From Pseudomonas sp. EpS/L25 (GTDB lineage: Bacteria > Pseudomonadota > Gammaproteobacteria > Pseudomonadales > Pseudomonadaceae), in assembly GCF_001512295.1 (NCBI RefSeq), contig NZ_LNUP01000015.1:775323-839322 (forward strand): 64,000 nucleotides of DNA. Reading direction: 5' to 3'. Below the pieces are notes generated by a model. That model ran no database searches. It had not been told where the DNA came from and saw nothing but the letters and a program-made list of their open reading frames with translations. The position numbers and the translations under genes were made by a program. Positions 10,060-18,928 of this stretch are shown here, piece by piece (the stretch's first letter is position 1; each line of letters starts with the position of its first letter).

Positions 10060-12498
10060 ATGCACGATCCCGTCGCGGCCGGTCTCCGGCTCGCTCCCGA
10101 TGAGCTGACCCGCCCCTTCGCTCCCGAGCAATTTTCCTTCACCGATACCGATCAACTCGAACCCTTCCGTGGCATCCTCGGCCAGGAGCGGGCGGTGGAA
10201 GCCTTGCAGTTCGGGGTGGCCATGCCGCGGCCTGGCTACAACGTCTTCGTCATGGGCGAGCCGGGTACCGGTCGCTTTTCCTTCGTCCAGCGCTATCTCA
10301 AGGCCGAGGCCAAGCGCCAGCCCACCCCCAACGACTGGGTCTACCTGAATCATTTCGACGAGCCCCGCGCGCCCAGCGCCCTGGAGTTGCCGCCTGGCGA
10401 GGGCGAAGCCTTCGTCGCCGACATGGCGCACTTCATCGACAACCTGCTGACCACCTTCCCGACGGTATTCGAACACCCGGCGTTCCAGCAGAAGAAGAAC
10501 GCCATCGAGCGGGCCTTCAACCAGCGCTACGACCAGGCCCTGGACGTGGTGGAAAAGCTCGCCCTGGAAAAGGACATCGCCCTCTACCGCGATGCCAACA
10601 ACGTCGCCTTCACCCCGATGAAAGAGGGCAAGGCGCTGGACGAAGCCGACTTCGCCCAATTGCCTGAAGCCGAGCGCGAGCGCTTCCATGCCGACATCTC
10701 CAGCCTGGAAGAGCGCCTCAACGAAGAACTGGCCAGCCTGCCGCAGTGGCGGCGCGAATCGAGCAACCAGCTACGGGCGCTGAACGAGGACACCATCATC
10801 CAGGCCCTGCAGCCGCTGCTGGCGCCGCTGTCGGAGAAGTACAACGACAACCCCGGCGTCTGCGCCTACCTGCAGGCCATGCAGGTGGACCTGCTCAAGA
10901 CCGTGGTCGAGCAACTGGCCGACGATGCCAAGCCCGACATGCAGCGGCGCAAGGAACTGCGCGAGCAGTACGAGCCCAATCTCATCATCGGTCACCATGC
11001 CACCGGTGGTGCGCCAGTGGTGTTCGAGTCCCATCCGACCTACGACAATCTGTTCGGGCGAATCGAGTACCAGTCCGATCAGGGCGCGCTCTACACCAAC
11101 TACCGCCAGCTCCGCCCGGGCGCGCTGCATCGCGCCAATGGCGGCTTCCTCATCGTCGAGGCGGAAAAGCTGCTGACCGAGCCTTTCGTCTGGGACGCTC
11201 TCAAGCGAGCCCTGCATTCCCGTCAGCTGAAGATGGAATCGCCGCTGGCCGAACTGGGGCGGCTCACCGCCATGAGCCTGGCGCCGCAGCAGATCCCGCT
11301 GCAGCTCAAGGTCGTCATCATCGGCTCGCGCAACATCTACTACACCCTGCAAGAGGTCGATTCCGACTTCCAGGAGATGTTCCGGGTGCTGGTGGACTTC
11401 GACGAAGAGCTGCCGCTGCGTGACGAAAGCCTCGAGCAGTTCGCCCAGTTACTCAAGACCCGTACCTCGGAAGAGGGCATGGCGCCCCTGACTTCCGCTG
11501 CCGTGGCCCGGCTGGCCACCTACAGCGCACGCCTGGCCGAGCACCAGGGGCGACTGTCGGCGCGCATCGGCGATCTGTTCCAGCTGGTCAGCGAGGCCGA
11601 TTTCATCCGTCACCTGGCCGGAGACACCCTTACCGACAAGGGCCACGTCGAGCGGGCGCTCAAGGCCAAGGAAACCCGCACCGGCCGTGTCTGCGCCAGG
11701 GTGCTGGACGACATGCTCACCGGCCTGATCCTCATCGACACCCAGGGCGCCGCGGTGGGCAAGTGCAACGGCCTCACCGTGCTGGAAGTGGCCGATTCCG
11801 CCTTCGGCATGCCGGCACGCATCTCCGCCACCGTCTACCCAGGCGCCAGCGGCATCCTCGACATCGAGCGCGAGGTCAGCCTCGGCCAGCCGATCCACTC
11901 CAAGGGCGTGATGATCCTCACCGGCTACCTCGGCAGTCGCTATGCCCAGGAATTCCCCCTGTCGATCTCGGCCAGCATCGCCCTGGAGCAATCCTACGGC
12001 TATGTGGACGGCGACAGCGCCTCCCTCGGCGAGGCCTGCACCCTGATCTCCGCTCTGTCGCGCACGCCACTCAAGCAGTGCTTCGCCATCACCGGCTCCA
12101 TCAACCAGTTCGGCGAGGTGCAGCCCGTCGGTGGAGTGAACGAGAAGATCGAAGGCTTCTTCCGCGTTTGCCAGGCGCGTGGTCTCACCGGCGAGCAGGG
12201 CGTGATCATCCCGCGCGCCAATGTCACCAACCTGATGCTCGATGAAACGGTCCTGGAAGCCGTACGCGAAGGCCGGTTCCACGTCTATGCCGTGCGTCAG
12301 GCGGACGAAGCCCTGTCGCTGCTGGTGGGGGAGCCCGCCGGTGCACCGGATGCCAAGGGGCGCTTCCCCGAGGGCAGCGTCAATGCCCGGGTAGTACAGC
12401 GTCTCAAGGAAATCGCCGAGCTCGAGCTGGAAGATGAACTGGCCGACAAACTCAGTGATAACTCCAAGGCAAAAGGGAAAAACAACGAAGCGGAGTAG
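10060..12498 (+). CDS. asrA: Lon-like ATP-dependent protease (LonB/AsrA type)
   Basis: A cytoplasmic protease of 812 residues. An AAA_32-type ATPase part is followed by a C-terminal Lon protease domain whose catalytic dyad is visible: Ser653 in DGDSASLGE and Lys696 in NEKIEGF. Their 43-residue spacing equals that in E. coli Lon. The Lon N-terminal substrate domain is absent. The P-loop is unusual (GEPGTGRFS), with Arg where the Walker A Lys is expected; this may be normal for the subfamily. The name follows similarity to P. aeruginosa AsrA (PA0779), a Lon-like protease linked to heat-shock responses. It stands alone with no operon partner. Confidence 0.8.
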   Translation: MHDPVAAGLRLAPDELTRPFAPEQFSFTDTDQLEPFRGILGQERAVEALQFGVAMPRPGYNVFVMGEPGTGRFSFVQRYLKAEAKRQPTPNDWVYLNHFDEPRAPSALELPPGEGEAFVADMAHFIDNLLTTFPTVFEHPAFQQKKNAIERAFNQRYDQALDVVEKLALEKDIALYRDANNVAFTPMKEGKALDEADFAQLPEAERERFHADISSLEERLNEELASLPQWRRESSNQLRALNEDTIIQALQPLLAPLSEKYNDNPGVCAYLQAMQVDLLKTVVEQLADDAKPDMQRRKELREQYEPNLIIGHHATGGAPVVFESHPTYDNLFGRIEYQSDQGALYTNYRQLRPGALHRANGGFLIVEAEKLLTEPFVWDALKRALHSRQLKMESPLAELGRLTAMSLAPQQIPLQLKVVIIGSRNIYYTLQEVDSDFQEMFRVLVDFDEELPLRDESLEQFAQLLKTRTSEEGMAPLTSAAVARLATYSARLAEHQGRLSARIGDLFQLVSEADFIRHLAGDTLTDKGHVERALKAKETRTGRVCARVLDDMLTGLILIDTQGAAVGKCNGLTVLEVADSAFGMPARISATVYPGASGILDIEREVSLGQPIHSKGVMILTGYLGSRYAQEFPLSISASIALEQSYGYVDGDSASLGEACTLISALSRTPLKQCFAITGSINQFGEVQPVGGVNEKIEGFFRVCQARGLTGEQGVIIPRANVTNLMLDETVLEAVREGRFHVYAVRQADEALSLLVGEPAGAPDAKGRFPEGSVNARVVQRLKEIAELELEDELADKLSDNSKAKGKNNEAE

Positions 12499-12594
12499 AA
12501 CTGAGTCCCAGGGGGCCGGTCGGATTTTGTACAAGGTGCTGCAGCCCAAGTAGCTCGGCGCCCAGACCCGCTTGCCCCCTGTCGACCAACAGGG

Positions 12595-12617
12595 TTGTCC
12601 ACAGCCTCTGTGGATAC
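12595..12617. promoter_or_regulatory. Palindrome of two DnaA-box-like sequences
   Basis: TTGTCCACA and TGTGGATAC face each other as a 7-bp inverted repeat (TCCACAG / CTGTGGA) in the gap before the gene at 12667. Each is one base off the DnaA consensus TTATCCACA. It may be a regulatory stem-loop or chance; there is no sign of an origin here. Confidence 0.2.
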
Positions 12618-12666
12618 CTCTGGCTCTAGGATCGGCGAGCATCGAGCGCTGCGAGAGGATGACGCC

Positions 12667-13008
12667 ATGTCCCGTACCATCACCCTGATCCGTCCCTGCC
12701 TGGGCCTCGTCACCCGTATCGAATGCGAGATCAAGCCGCTCGGTCAGGAGCAGGGCCTTTGGACACTGCTGTGTGCTGCCGGCCTCAATGGCCAGCAGCC
12801 CACCGCCATCAAGGCGCAAGGGCCTTTCCACGGACCCAAGGCCGCCGAGGGGGTGATGACCGCCATCGCCGAGAATCTGGTCGAACAAGGTTACATCCAG
12901 GTCGAAGAGACCCAGATCTGGCGCCTGCACATGCAGGGCGAGCTACGCAAGATGAACGGCGAACGCGCCCACCATCAGGTGCGTTTCCAGGTCGGCCCCG
13001 ATGCCTGA
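12667..13008 (+). CDS. Small cytoplasmic protein of unknown function
   Basis: 113 residues with no signal peptide or membrane segment. ATG at 12667 has GAGAGG about nine bases upstream; upstream in-frame codons are intergenic. The sequence (MSRTITLIRPCLGLVTRIECEI at the start) matches no family I know. Base usage is like the neighbours, so it is probably a true resident gene. Confidence 0.65.
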   Translation: MSRTITLIRPCLGLVTRIECEIKPLGQEQGLWTLLCAAGLNGQQPTAIKAQGPFHGPKAAEGVMTAIAENLVEQGYIQVEETQIWRLHMQGELRKMNGERAHHQVRFQVGPDA

Positions 13009-13082
13009 CGGCAAGGCGTCGCATTGTCGTCGGTAGTGGTGTAGGTATACTCGCGCGGCCGTCCTGAACCGAGCGAGTCTGC

Positions 13083-13571
13083 ATGGAACGTCTGATCGAG
13101 AAAGTCCTTTACGCCTCCCGTTGGTTGCTCGCGCCCATCTACATGGGCCTGTCGCTGGCGCTTGTCCTGCTGGCGCTGAAGTTCTTCCAGGAAGTCTTCC
13201 ACGTCCTGCCGCACATCTTCGAATCCACCGAAGCCGAGCTGATCCTGCTGGTGCTGTCGCTCATCGACATGGCCCTGGTGGGTGGTCTGCTGGTGATGGT
13301 GATGATCTCCGGCTACGAGAATTTCGTGTCCCAGCTGGATATCGATGAAGGCTCGGAAAAGCTCAGCTGGCTCGGCAAGATGGATTCGGGATCGCTGAAG
13401 AACAAGGTCGCCGCCTCCATCGTCGCCATCTCCTCGATCCATCTGTTGCGCATCTTCATGGATGCCCAGAACACCAATCCCGAATACCTGAAATGGTACG
13501 TGATCATTCATTTGGTATTCGTGGTATCGGCCTTCGCCATGGGTTATCTGGATCGCCTGACCAAGCACTAG
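13083..13571 (+). CDS. UPF0114 (YqhA-like) inner-membrane protein
   Basis: 162 residues with about four hydrophobic segments, beginning [20 protein letters not shown], the conserved opening of the UPF0114/YqhA family. Other family marks are [15 protein letters not shown] and [10 protein letters not shown]. Function is unknown; it is an integral inner-membrane protein. It stands as a single gene between two small unknowns. Confidence 0.88.
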   Translation: MERLIEKVLYASRWLLAPIYMGLSLALVLLALKFFQEVFHVLPHIFESTEAELILLVLSLIDMALVGGLLVMVMISGYENFVSQLDIDEGSEKLSWLGKMDSGSLKNKVAASIVAISSIHLLRIFMDAQNTNPEYLKWYVIIHLVFVVSAFAMGYLDRLTKH

Positions 13572-13710
13572 GGGACGCCGCTCGTCTGGCCCTGGCATCT
13601 TTCGCTTACGCTTTGTGGATTGCGCCGCTGCGCTTGCCTGTCCTAGGTTGTCCAATGCTCGCAGCAGCTTCTCGGCGCCGCTCCGGCACCGAGCTCGACC
13701 GGAGGTCCCC

Positions 13711-14016
13711 ATGCAGTTGACGGAATTGACTCAGCGCGCCCAGGCCGGAGAGGTCCGGGAGCTCAATCTGCTATCCATCGAGGGCGGTTTCTATGTACTC
13801 GAGGTGCTCACCCAGGAAGGCCGCACGCAACTGACCGGGCGTGACGGCCATTTCTATCGCCTGGGCTCGGCAGCCCAGGCCCGACGGCTACTGGCCGACC
13901 TGCCAGTGTTGCCGTGCTTTCTCATCCAGCACAGTGCCTACGACGAAATGGTCGGTATGGCGCCGCGCACCAGCGAGCCCCTGAAGATTCCCCTGAACTA
14001 CCGGAACGCTTCTTGA
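13711..14016 (+). CDS. DUF6482-like small protein
   Basis: 101 residues, with GGAGGT four bases before the ATG at 13711. Soluble, and ends in IPLNYRNAS. It resembles the DUF6482 group found in pseudomonads; no role is known to me. Its TGA at 14014-14016 overlaps the TTG start proposed for the photolyase, so the two are probably translated together. Confidence 0.65.
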   Translation: MQLTELTQRAQAGEVRELNLLSIEGGFYVLEVLTQEGRTQLTGRDGHFYRLGSAAQARRLLADLPVLPCFLIQHSAYDEMVGMAPRTSEPLKIPLNYRNAS

Positions 14017-15563
14017 GACCGGGCGCCGTTCGGCGCCTGCTGCCGGTCTTCGGCGACCAGCTTTCGCCCCGGCTGGCATCCCTGCGTCAGGCCGATCCTG
14101 CGCAGGACGTACTGCTGCTGGCGGAAGTCCCGAGCGAAACCTCCTATGCCCCCCATCATCCGCGCAAGATCGCCTTCATCTTCAGCGCCATGCGGCACTT
14201 CGCCGAAGAGATGCGCGAGCGCGGCTTCCGGGTCGAATATCGCCAACTAGACGATCCGGATAATCAAGGCTCGCTGCCGGCCGAGATCATCTACTGGACA
14301 GCCGCCTTGCAGGCGACCGAGGTGCATCTCACCGAGACCGGCGAATGGCGGCTGGAGCAGGCCTTGCGCGGGCTGGAACTGCCTGTGCCGCTGCAGTGGC
14401 ATGGTGACGATCGCTTTCTCTGCAGTCGCGCGGCCTTCGCCCGCTGGGCCGGGGTCAAGCCGAGTCTGCGCCTGGAGACCTTCTATCGCGGCATGCGCCG
14501 GCGCCATGGTTGGCTGATGGTCGGGCCGGATGAACCCTGCGGCGGCGCCTGGAATCTGGACAGGGACAATCGCAAGGCGCTACCGAAGGCCTATGTCGTC
14601 CCCGAGCCCTTCGCGTCTCCCCCCGATGCCTGTACCCGCGAGGTCCTTGCCTTCGTCGGCCAGCGCTTCGCCCACCACTATGGCCGGCTGGAGGGTTTCG
14701 ACTATCCGGTGACGCGCGGGGACGCCGAACGTCTCTGGCGGCTCTTCCTCGCTGCGGGCCTACACGACTTCGGTGACTACCAGGACGCCATGGCCCGTGG
14801 CGAACCCTATCTCTACCACGCTCGTATCAGTGCAGCGCTCAATGTCGGTCTGCTGGACCTGCGGCAACTGTGCGAGGACGTGGATGCGGCCTATCGCGAG
14901 GGGCGGGTGCCGCTGAACAGCGCGGAGGGTTTCCTGCGCCAGCTCATCGGCTGGCGGGAGTACGTGCGCGGCATCTACTGGCTGCGCATGCCGGAATATG
15001 CCGAGCTCAACGTCCTGGGCAACCGGCGCTCCCTTCCGGAGTTCTATTGGACCGGCGAGACACTCATGGCCTGTATGCGCGAAAGCATCGGCCAGACTCT
15101 GGAGCTGGCCTACGCCCACCACATCCAGCGGCTGATGGTCACCGGCAACTTCGCCCTGCTCGCCGGCATCGCGCCCCAGGCCATCGGCGAATGGTACCTG
15201 GCGGTCTATCTCGATGCCTTCGAATGGGTCGAGTTGCCCAATACCCAGGCCATGGTCATGCATGCGGATGGTGGCTATCTCGGCAGCAAACCCTACTACG
15301 CGAGCGGCCAGTACATCCGGCGCCAGTCCAACTACTGCAAGGGATGTCACTACCAGGTCAGCGAGGCGCTAGGCGAAACGGCTTGTCCCTTCAATGCGCT
15401 TTACTGGCACTTCCTGATCCGTCACCGCGGGCGCTTCGCCAGCTATCCGCGGATGCGTAACCTCTACCGCAATCTCGACCGCCAGGCCCCCGAACGGCAG
15501 CAGGCACTGTGGCAGCGGGGCGAAGCACTGCTGGCGCGGCTGGACGCAGGAGAAACCCTGTGA
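14013..15563 (+). CDS. Iron-sulfur bacterial cryptochrome/(6-4) photolyase (PhrB/FeS-BCP type)
   Basis: A flavoprotein of the FeS-BCP group (516 residues from TTG at 14013), expected to repair UV (6-4) photoproducts or act as a light sensor. The N-terminal deoxyribodipyrimidine-photolyase-related domain starts [13 protein letters not shown]. Three cluster cysteines are clear in [12 protein letters not shown] and ETACPF, with C-x2-C-x12-C spacing as in Agrobacterium PhrB; a fourth is likely the Cys of [13 protein letters not shown] is inferred: it overlaps the previous stop and has GGA upstream, while the ATG at 13914 lies deep in the preceding gene. The 3' end overlaps the DUF2256 gene by four bases. 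Confidence 0.85.
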   Translation: MRPGAVRRLLPVFGDQLSPRLASLRQADPAQDVLLLAEVPSETSYAPHHPRKIAFIFSAMRHFAEEMRERGFRVEYRQLDDPDNQGSLPAEIIYWTAALQATEVHLTETGEWRLEQALRGLELPVPLQWHGDDRFLCSRAAFARWAGVKPSLRLETFYRGMRRRHGWLMVGPDEPCGGAWNLDRDNRKALPKAYVVPEPFASPPDACTREVLAFVGQRFAHHYGRLEGFDYPVTRGDAERLWRLFLAAGLHDFGDYQDAMARGEPYLYHARISAALNVGLLDLRQLCEDVDAAYREGRVPLNSAEGFLRQLIGWREYVRGIYWLRMPEYAELNVLGNRRSLPEFYWTGETLMACMRESIGQTLELAYAHHIQRLMVTGNFALLAGIAPQAIGEWYLAVYLDAFEWVELPNTQAMVMHADGGYLGSKPYYASGQYIRRQSNYCKGCHYQVSEALGETACPFNALYWHFLIRHRGRFASYPRMRNLYRNLDRQAPERQQALWQRGEALLARLDAGETL

Positions 15564-15715
15564 AGAAGAGCGACCTGCCGACCAAGATTTGCCCGGTCTG
15601 CCAGCGTCCTTTCGCCTGGCGCAAGAAATGGGAACGCAACTGGGACGAGGTGCGCTATTGCTCCGAGCGCTGTCGCCGCCAGCGCAGCGTCACGGGCGGC
15701 GGGCCCAGCCGTTGA
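15560..15715 (+). CDS. DUF2256 zinc-ribbon-like small protein
   Basis: 51 residues from a GTG at 15560, with AGGAG eight bases upstream. It carries the whole DUF2256 pattern: [18 protein letters not shown], then YCSERC, four Cys as expected for a metal-binding treble-clef fold. It overlaps the photolyase stop (GTGA). Genes of this family commonly sit beside iron-sulfur photolyases, so a shared role is likely but unproven. Confidence 0.85.
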   Translation: MKKSDLPTKICPVCQRPFAWRKKWERNWDEVRYCSERCRRQRSVTGGGPSR

Positions 15716-15757
15716 TGTGCTAGGCTCGGCTCTTTTTTCCGCCATGGACAAGCCGCT

Positions 15758-16375
15758 ATGAACGACATCCTCCTCGACACCGACGAAGCCCGCGTCAGCT
15801 ACGGTATCGGCCGCCAGCTGGGTGATCAGCTGCGCCAGAATCCGGTCCCCGGCATGCAGCTGGCCGCCGTGCTCGCCGGCCTCACCGAGGCTTTCGCCGG
15901 CCAGGCTTCCAAGGTGGACGTCGAGGCGTTGAACGCCAGCTTCCGCGTCATCCGCGAGCGCATGCAGGAAGAAGCCAAGGTCAAGGCCACGGCCGCGGCC
16001 CAGGAAGGCGTCGACTACCTGAAGGCCAACGCCGAGCGTCCCGGTGTGGTGGTCCTGCCTTCCGGTCTGCAGTACGAGGTGCTGACGCAAGGGGAGGGCG
16101 CCACGCCCACCCGCGAAGACCAGGTACGTACCCACTACCACGGTACCCTGATCGACGGCAGCGTGTTCGACAGCTCCTACGAGCGCGGCCAGCCCGCCGA
16201 GTTTCCGGTGGGTGGCGTCATCGCCGGCTGGACCGAGGCCCTGCAACTCATGCCGGCCGGTAGCAAATGGCGCCTGCACGTGCCCAGCGAGCTGGCCTAT
16301 GGCGCCCAGGGCGTCGGCGGCATCCCGCCGCACAGCGTGCTGGTGTTCGACGTCGAGTTGCTCGACGTCCTCTAA
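15758..16375 (+). CDS. fklB: FKBP-type peptidyl-prolyl cis-trans isomerase, FklB/Mip-like
   Basis: 205 residues: a helical N-terminal dimerisation region (about 1-95) followed by an FKBP domain with VRTHYHGTLIDGSVFDSSYERG and LMPAGSKWRLHVPSELAYG. No signal peptide is present, so it should be a cytoplasmic folding helper of the FklB kind and not secreted Mip/FkpA. Its place before the Fur-box gene and ispB matches the P. aeruginosa order as I recall it. Confidence 0.9.
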   Translation: MNDILLDTDEARVSYGIGRQLGDQLRQNPVPGMQLAAVLAGLTEAFAGQASKVDVEALNASFRVIRERMQEEAKVKATAAAQEGVDYLKANAERPGVVVLPSGLQYEVLTQGEGATPTREDQVRTHYHGTLIDGSVFDSSYERGQPAEFPVGGVIAGWTEALQLMPAGSKWRLHVPSELAYGAQGVGGIPPHSVLVFDVELLDVL

Positions 16376-16512
16376 GAGCCTGTTCAAAGGCTGCTGCGCG
16401 TCGGCCTGCTCATTTACCTTTCGTAAACTCCGCTTCCTCAGCTATTTTCGTGGGGCCGCCTAGGCCTTGTTTGTCTCTAGCTCGCGAGCCTTTGCGCAGT
16501 CTCCAAGGGCTC
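16376..16512. repeat. Possible interspersed repeat with imperfect inverted ends
   Basis: The ~137 bases between fklB and the next gene begin GAGCCTGTTCAAAGGCTGC and end CTCCAAGGGCTCAG, roughly inverted relative to each other. The inner sequence (TTCGTAAACTCCGC, TCTCTAGCTCGCGAGCC) resembles intergenic repeats I recall from several pseudomonads. There is no second copy in this window, so the call is tentative. Confidence 0.35.
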
Positions 16513-16765
16513 AGGCGTCCAGGCGCAGCAGCTCGTTTTCCGGGCGTAGCGCCAGGGCGTAGCTGAAGAGGAAGACCTGGCGGATCTGCTCCTTCACCAC
16601 CCGCGGTTCGCTGGAGGTGAGGCTATGCAGATCCAGCTCGCCCAGGTCCTTGAGTTCTTCAAGGGCCGTTTCGTCCAGCTCTGCGCAGACCTTGCCGGTT
16701 TCCCGGTCGAGGATGCGCAGATAGGGATGGGGGCGGTCCAGCCAGGCGTCGATCAGATAAGTCAT
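16511..16765 (-). CDS. Small conserved protein, probably iron-regulated
   Basis: 84 residues, soluble and acidic (ELDETALEELKDLGELDLHSL). AGGAG lies six bases before the ATG. Just upstream is a Fur-box-like palindrome, and the position beside ispB matches P. aeruginosa PA4570, which I recall as iron-repressed. The molecular function is unknown. Confidence 0.75.
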   Translation of the reverse strand: MTYLIDAWLDRPHPYLRILDRETGKVCAELDETALEELKDLGELDLHSLTSSEPRVVKEQIRQVFLFSYALALRPENELLRLDA

Positions 16766-16791
16766 GGGAGTCGCTCCTGAATTGCTACTTA

Positions 16792-16809
16792 TGAGAATAA
16801 TTCTTATTC
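16792..16809 (-). promoter_or_regulatory. Fur-box-like operator
   Basis: TGAGAATAATTCTTA (16792-16806) matches 12 of 14 defined positions of the Fur 7-1-7 pattern TGATAATnATTATCA, and GAATAATTCTTATTC (16795-16809) is a perfect 6-3-6 palindrome. It is 27 bases upstream of the small gene's start, where Fur would block transcription when iron is plentiful. Confidence 0.65.
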
Positions 16810-16851
16810 AATAAATAGCAAGCCGATTACCTGACTTTTTGGGTCGGACAT

Positions 16852-16886
16852 GAAAAAGCCCGCCGTCTTTCGACGGCGGGCTTTTT
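16852..16886 (-). terminator. Rho-independent terminator downstream of ispB
   Basis: A ten-base GC stem (GCCCGCCGTC / GACGGCGGGC) with a four-base loop, flanked by A5 at 16853-16857 and T5 at 16882-16886, so it can act in both directions. It begins 15 bases after the ispB stop. Confidence 0.93.
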
Positions 16887-16901
16887 CATTGTGCTGAGCT
16901 G

Positions 16902-17876
16902 TCAGTGGGTGCGCGCGACCGAGAACCGGCCGAGTTCGGCCAGGGCGTCCCGATAGGGGCTGGCCGGCAGAACTTCCAGGCAGGCGATGGCCCGCTCGGC
17001 GAATTCCTGGGCCTTGCGTGCAGTGTAATCGAGGGCGCCGGCTGCCTCGACGGCGGCTCGTACGCTTTCCAGATCCTGGCTGCCGCCCTGGCGGATCGCC
17101 TGGCGTACCAGCGCTGCCTGTTCGGCCGTGCCTTCGCGCATGGTCACGATGAGTGGCAGGGTAGGCTTGCCCTCGGCCAGGTCGTCACCGACGTTCTTGC
17201 CCAGGGTGGCGGCATCGCCTTGATAATCGAGCAGGTCATCGACCAGTTGGAAGGCGACACCCAGATGATCGCCATAGCGACGCAGGGCTTCCGCCTGCTC
17301 GGGGCTTGCCCCGGCCAGGATCGCCGCGCTGTGGGTGGAAGCTTCGAAGAGCATGGCGGTCTTGCCGCGGATGACCTCCATATAGATTTCTTCGGTGGTG
17401 CTGGCGTCGCGAATCTTCGACAGCTGCAGCACTTCGCCCTCGGCGATGACACGGGTCGCCTGGGAGATGATGCGCATCACTTCCATCGAGCCCAGGGCCA
17501 CCATCATCTCGAAGGAGCGGGCATAGAGGAAGTCGCCCACCAGCACGCTCGGCGCATTGCCCCACAGGGCGTTGGCGGTGGAACGACCGCGGCGCATCCC
17601 CGAGGCGTCGACCACATCGTCGTGCAGCAGGGTGGAGGTGTGCAGGAACTCGATGGTGGCTGCCAGCAGTTGCAGGTCTTGATCGGCGCGCCCGAGCGCC
17701 TTGCCGGCCAGCAGCACCAGCAGGGGACGCAGGCGCTTGCCACCGGCGGAGACGATGTAGTCGCCAATCTTCTCGACCAGCGGCACGCGCGAAGTCAGCT
17801 GCTGGCGGATGATGCCGTCTACGGCGGCGAAGTCGTCCGTCACCACGCGATAGAAGGACTGGGATTGCTGCGTCAT
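16902..17876 (-). CDS. ispB: Polyprenyl diphosphate synthase (octaprenyl/nonaprenyl type)
   Basis: Builds the long isoprenoid tail of ubiquinone from isopentenyl diphosphate, in the cytoplasm. 324 residues, with both aspartate-rich Mg-binding motifs: DDVVD at 86-90 and DDLLD at 213-217, plus GKRLRP near 46-51. Small residues upstream of the first motif (EFLHTSTLLHDD) fit a long-chain product; the exact length (C40 or C45) is not readable. It is divergent from rplU, as in other gamma-proteobacteria. Confidence 0.95.
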   Translation of the reverse strand: MTQQSQSFYRVVTDDFAAVDGIIRQQLTSRVPLVEKIGDYIVSAGGKRLRPLLVLLAGKALGRADQDLQLLAATIEFLHTSTLLHDDVVDASGMRRGRSTANALWGNAPSVLVGDFLYARSFEMMVALGSMEVMRIISQATRVIAEGEVLQLSKIRDASTTEEIYMEVIRGKTAMLFEASTHSAAILAGASPEQAEALRRYGDHLGVAFQLVDDLLDYQGDAATLGKNVGDDLAEGKPTLPLIVTMREGTAEQAALVRQAIRQGGSQDLESVRAAVEAAGALDYTARKAQEFAERAIACLEVLPASPYRDALAELGRFSVARTH

Positions 17877-18100
17877 TGAGAGGTGTCCACTGGAGTTCCG
17901 GGCAAGATTCAGGCGGCCGGATGGCGCATCACCGCCAGACTATGCCCTAGGGACCGGCCCGAGTGCCATGCCCAGGAAAGCCTTCGCGCTCCCACGGCCG
18001 CCGATTTCGAGCCAGCTCCGGCCCGGCAAGGCTGCTGAACGAGGTTGCGCGGCATGCTAGGGGTGGGGTGGGGGCCTGTCAAGGCGCGGGCCGGCGGCTC

Positions 18101-18129
18101 TTGCCTCCTGCTCGCTGCTTGCGTAGAAT
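18101..18129 (+). promoter_or_regulatory. Probable sigma-70 promoter of rplU-rpmA
   Basis: TTGCCT at 18101-18106 and TAGAAT at 18124-18129 are separated by 17 bases, a good -35/-10 pair 138 bases upstream of rplU. The rest of the 390-base ispB-rplU gap shows no other gene; the 5' leader may carry regulation, but no clear structure stands out. Confidence 0.6.
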
Positions 18130-18266
18130 CGCGGGCCCTGAACATTCCTAGGGTTAACCCCCTGTCTTACGCAATTGCGCGGCGCTCCTTCCGGTCCCGC
18201 GCAGCCATGCCGGTCGACGATACCTCCTATAAAGCACCGGGTGAGCAGGTTAAACGGAGATTTACC

Positions 18267-18581
18267 ATGTCCTACGCAGTTATCGTTACCGGTGGCAAGC
18301 AATACAAGGTTGCCGAAGGCGAATACCTGAAGGTCGAGAAGCTCGACATCGCCACCGGTGAAACCGTCACCTTCGACCAGGTTCTGCTGGTTGGCAACGG
18401 TGACGACGTCAAGATCGGTCTGCCGGTCGTTGATGGTGCCAAAGTGACCGCCGAAGTGACCGCCCAGGGTCGTCACGACAAGGTCACCATCATCAAATTC
18501 CGTCGTCGTAAGCATCACATGAAGCGTCAGGGCCACCGTCAGTGGTTCACTGAAATCAAGATCACTGGCATCCAGGCCTGA
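18267..18581 (+). CDS. rplU: 50S ribosomal protein L21
   Basis: 104 residues, [24 protein letters not shown] at the start and the conserved [16 protein letters not shown] tail. It binds 23S rRNA in the large subunit. ATG at 18267 has ACGGAGA upstream. First gene of rplU-rpmA, 26 bases before rpmA. Confidence 0.97.
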   Translation: MSYAVIVTGGKQYKVAEGEYLKVEKLDIATGETVTFDQVLLVGNGDDVKIGLPVVDGAKVTAEVTAQGRHDKVTIIKFRRRKHHMKRQGHRQWFTEIKITGIQA

Positions 18582-18607
18582 TCTCGCCTCTAACGGAGAA
18601 TTGACTC

Positions 18608-18868
18608 ATGGCACACAAAAAAGCGGGTGGTTCTACTCGTAACGGTCGCGATTCCGAAAGCAAACGCCTTGGCGTGAAGCTGTACGGCGGCCAGGTCGTC
18701 AAGGCCGGCAACATCATCGTGCGTCAGCGCGGCACCCAGTACCATGCCGGTTACGGCGTGGGCCTCGGCAAGGATCACACCCTGTTCGCGAAAGTGGACG
18801 GCGTGATCAAGTTCGACGTGAAGGGCGCCTTCGGTCGTCGTTACGTGAGCATCGTCGCCGCCGCCTAA
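18608..18868 (+). CDS. rpmA: 50S ribosomal protein L27
   Basis: 86 residues beginning [20 protein letters not shown], the flexible N-terminus that reaches the peptidyl-transfer centre. No cleavable N-terminal extension, as expected for a Gram-negative. The ribosome-binding site is AACGGAG. Followed by a terminator. Confidence 0.97.
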   Translation: MAHKKAGGSTRNGRDSESKRLGVKLYGGQVVKAGNIIVRQRGTQYHAGYGVGLGKDHTLFAKVDGVIKFDVKGAFGRRYVSIVAAA

Positions 18869-18887
18869 GGCTCGTGACGAGAAGAAA

Positions 18888-18914
18888 AGCCCTGTCTACC
18901 CGACGGGGCTTTTT
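18888..18914 (+). terminator. Rho-independent terminator after rpmA
   Basis: Stem AGCCCTGTC / GACGGGGCT (one G-T pair), five-base loop, then T at 18910-18914. It lies just before the short element with IS630-like ends. Confidence 0.85.
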
Positions 18915-18928
18915 CGTTTGTAGTTAAG

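Noticed and set aside
12595-12617. Replication origin suggested by two DnaA-like boxes
   Set aside because: Only two imperfect boxes and no AT-rich unwinding region or dnaA/gidA neighbours.
12499-12666. Promoter or small gene between the Lon-like protease and the next gene
   Set aside because: No convincing -35/-10 pair and no frame with a ribosome-binding site apart from the gene at 12667.
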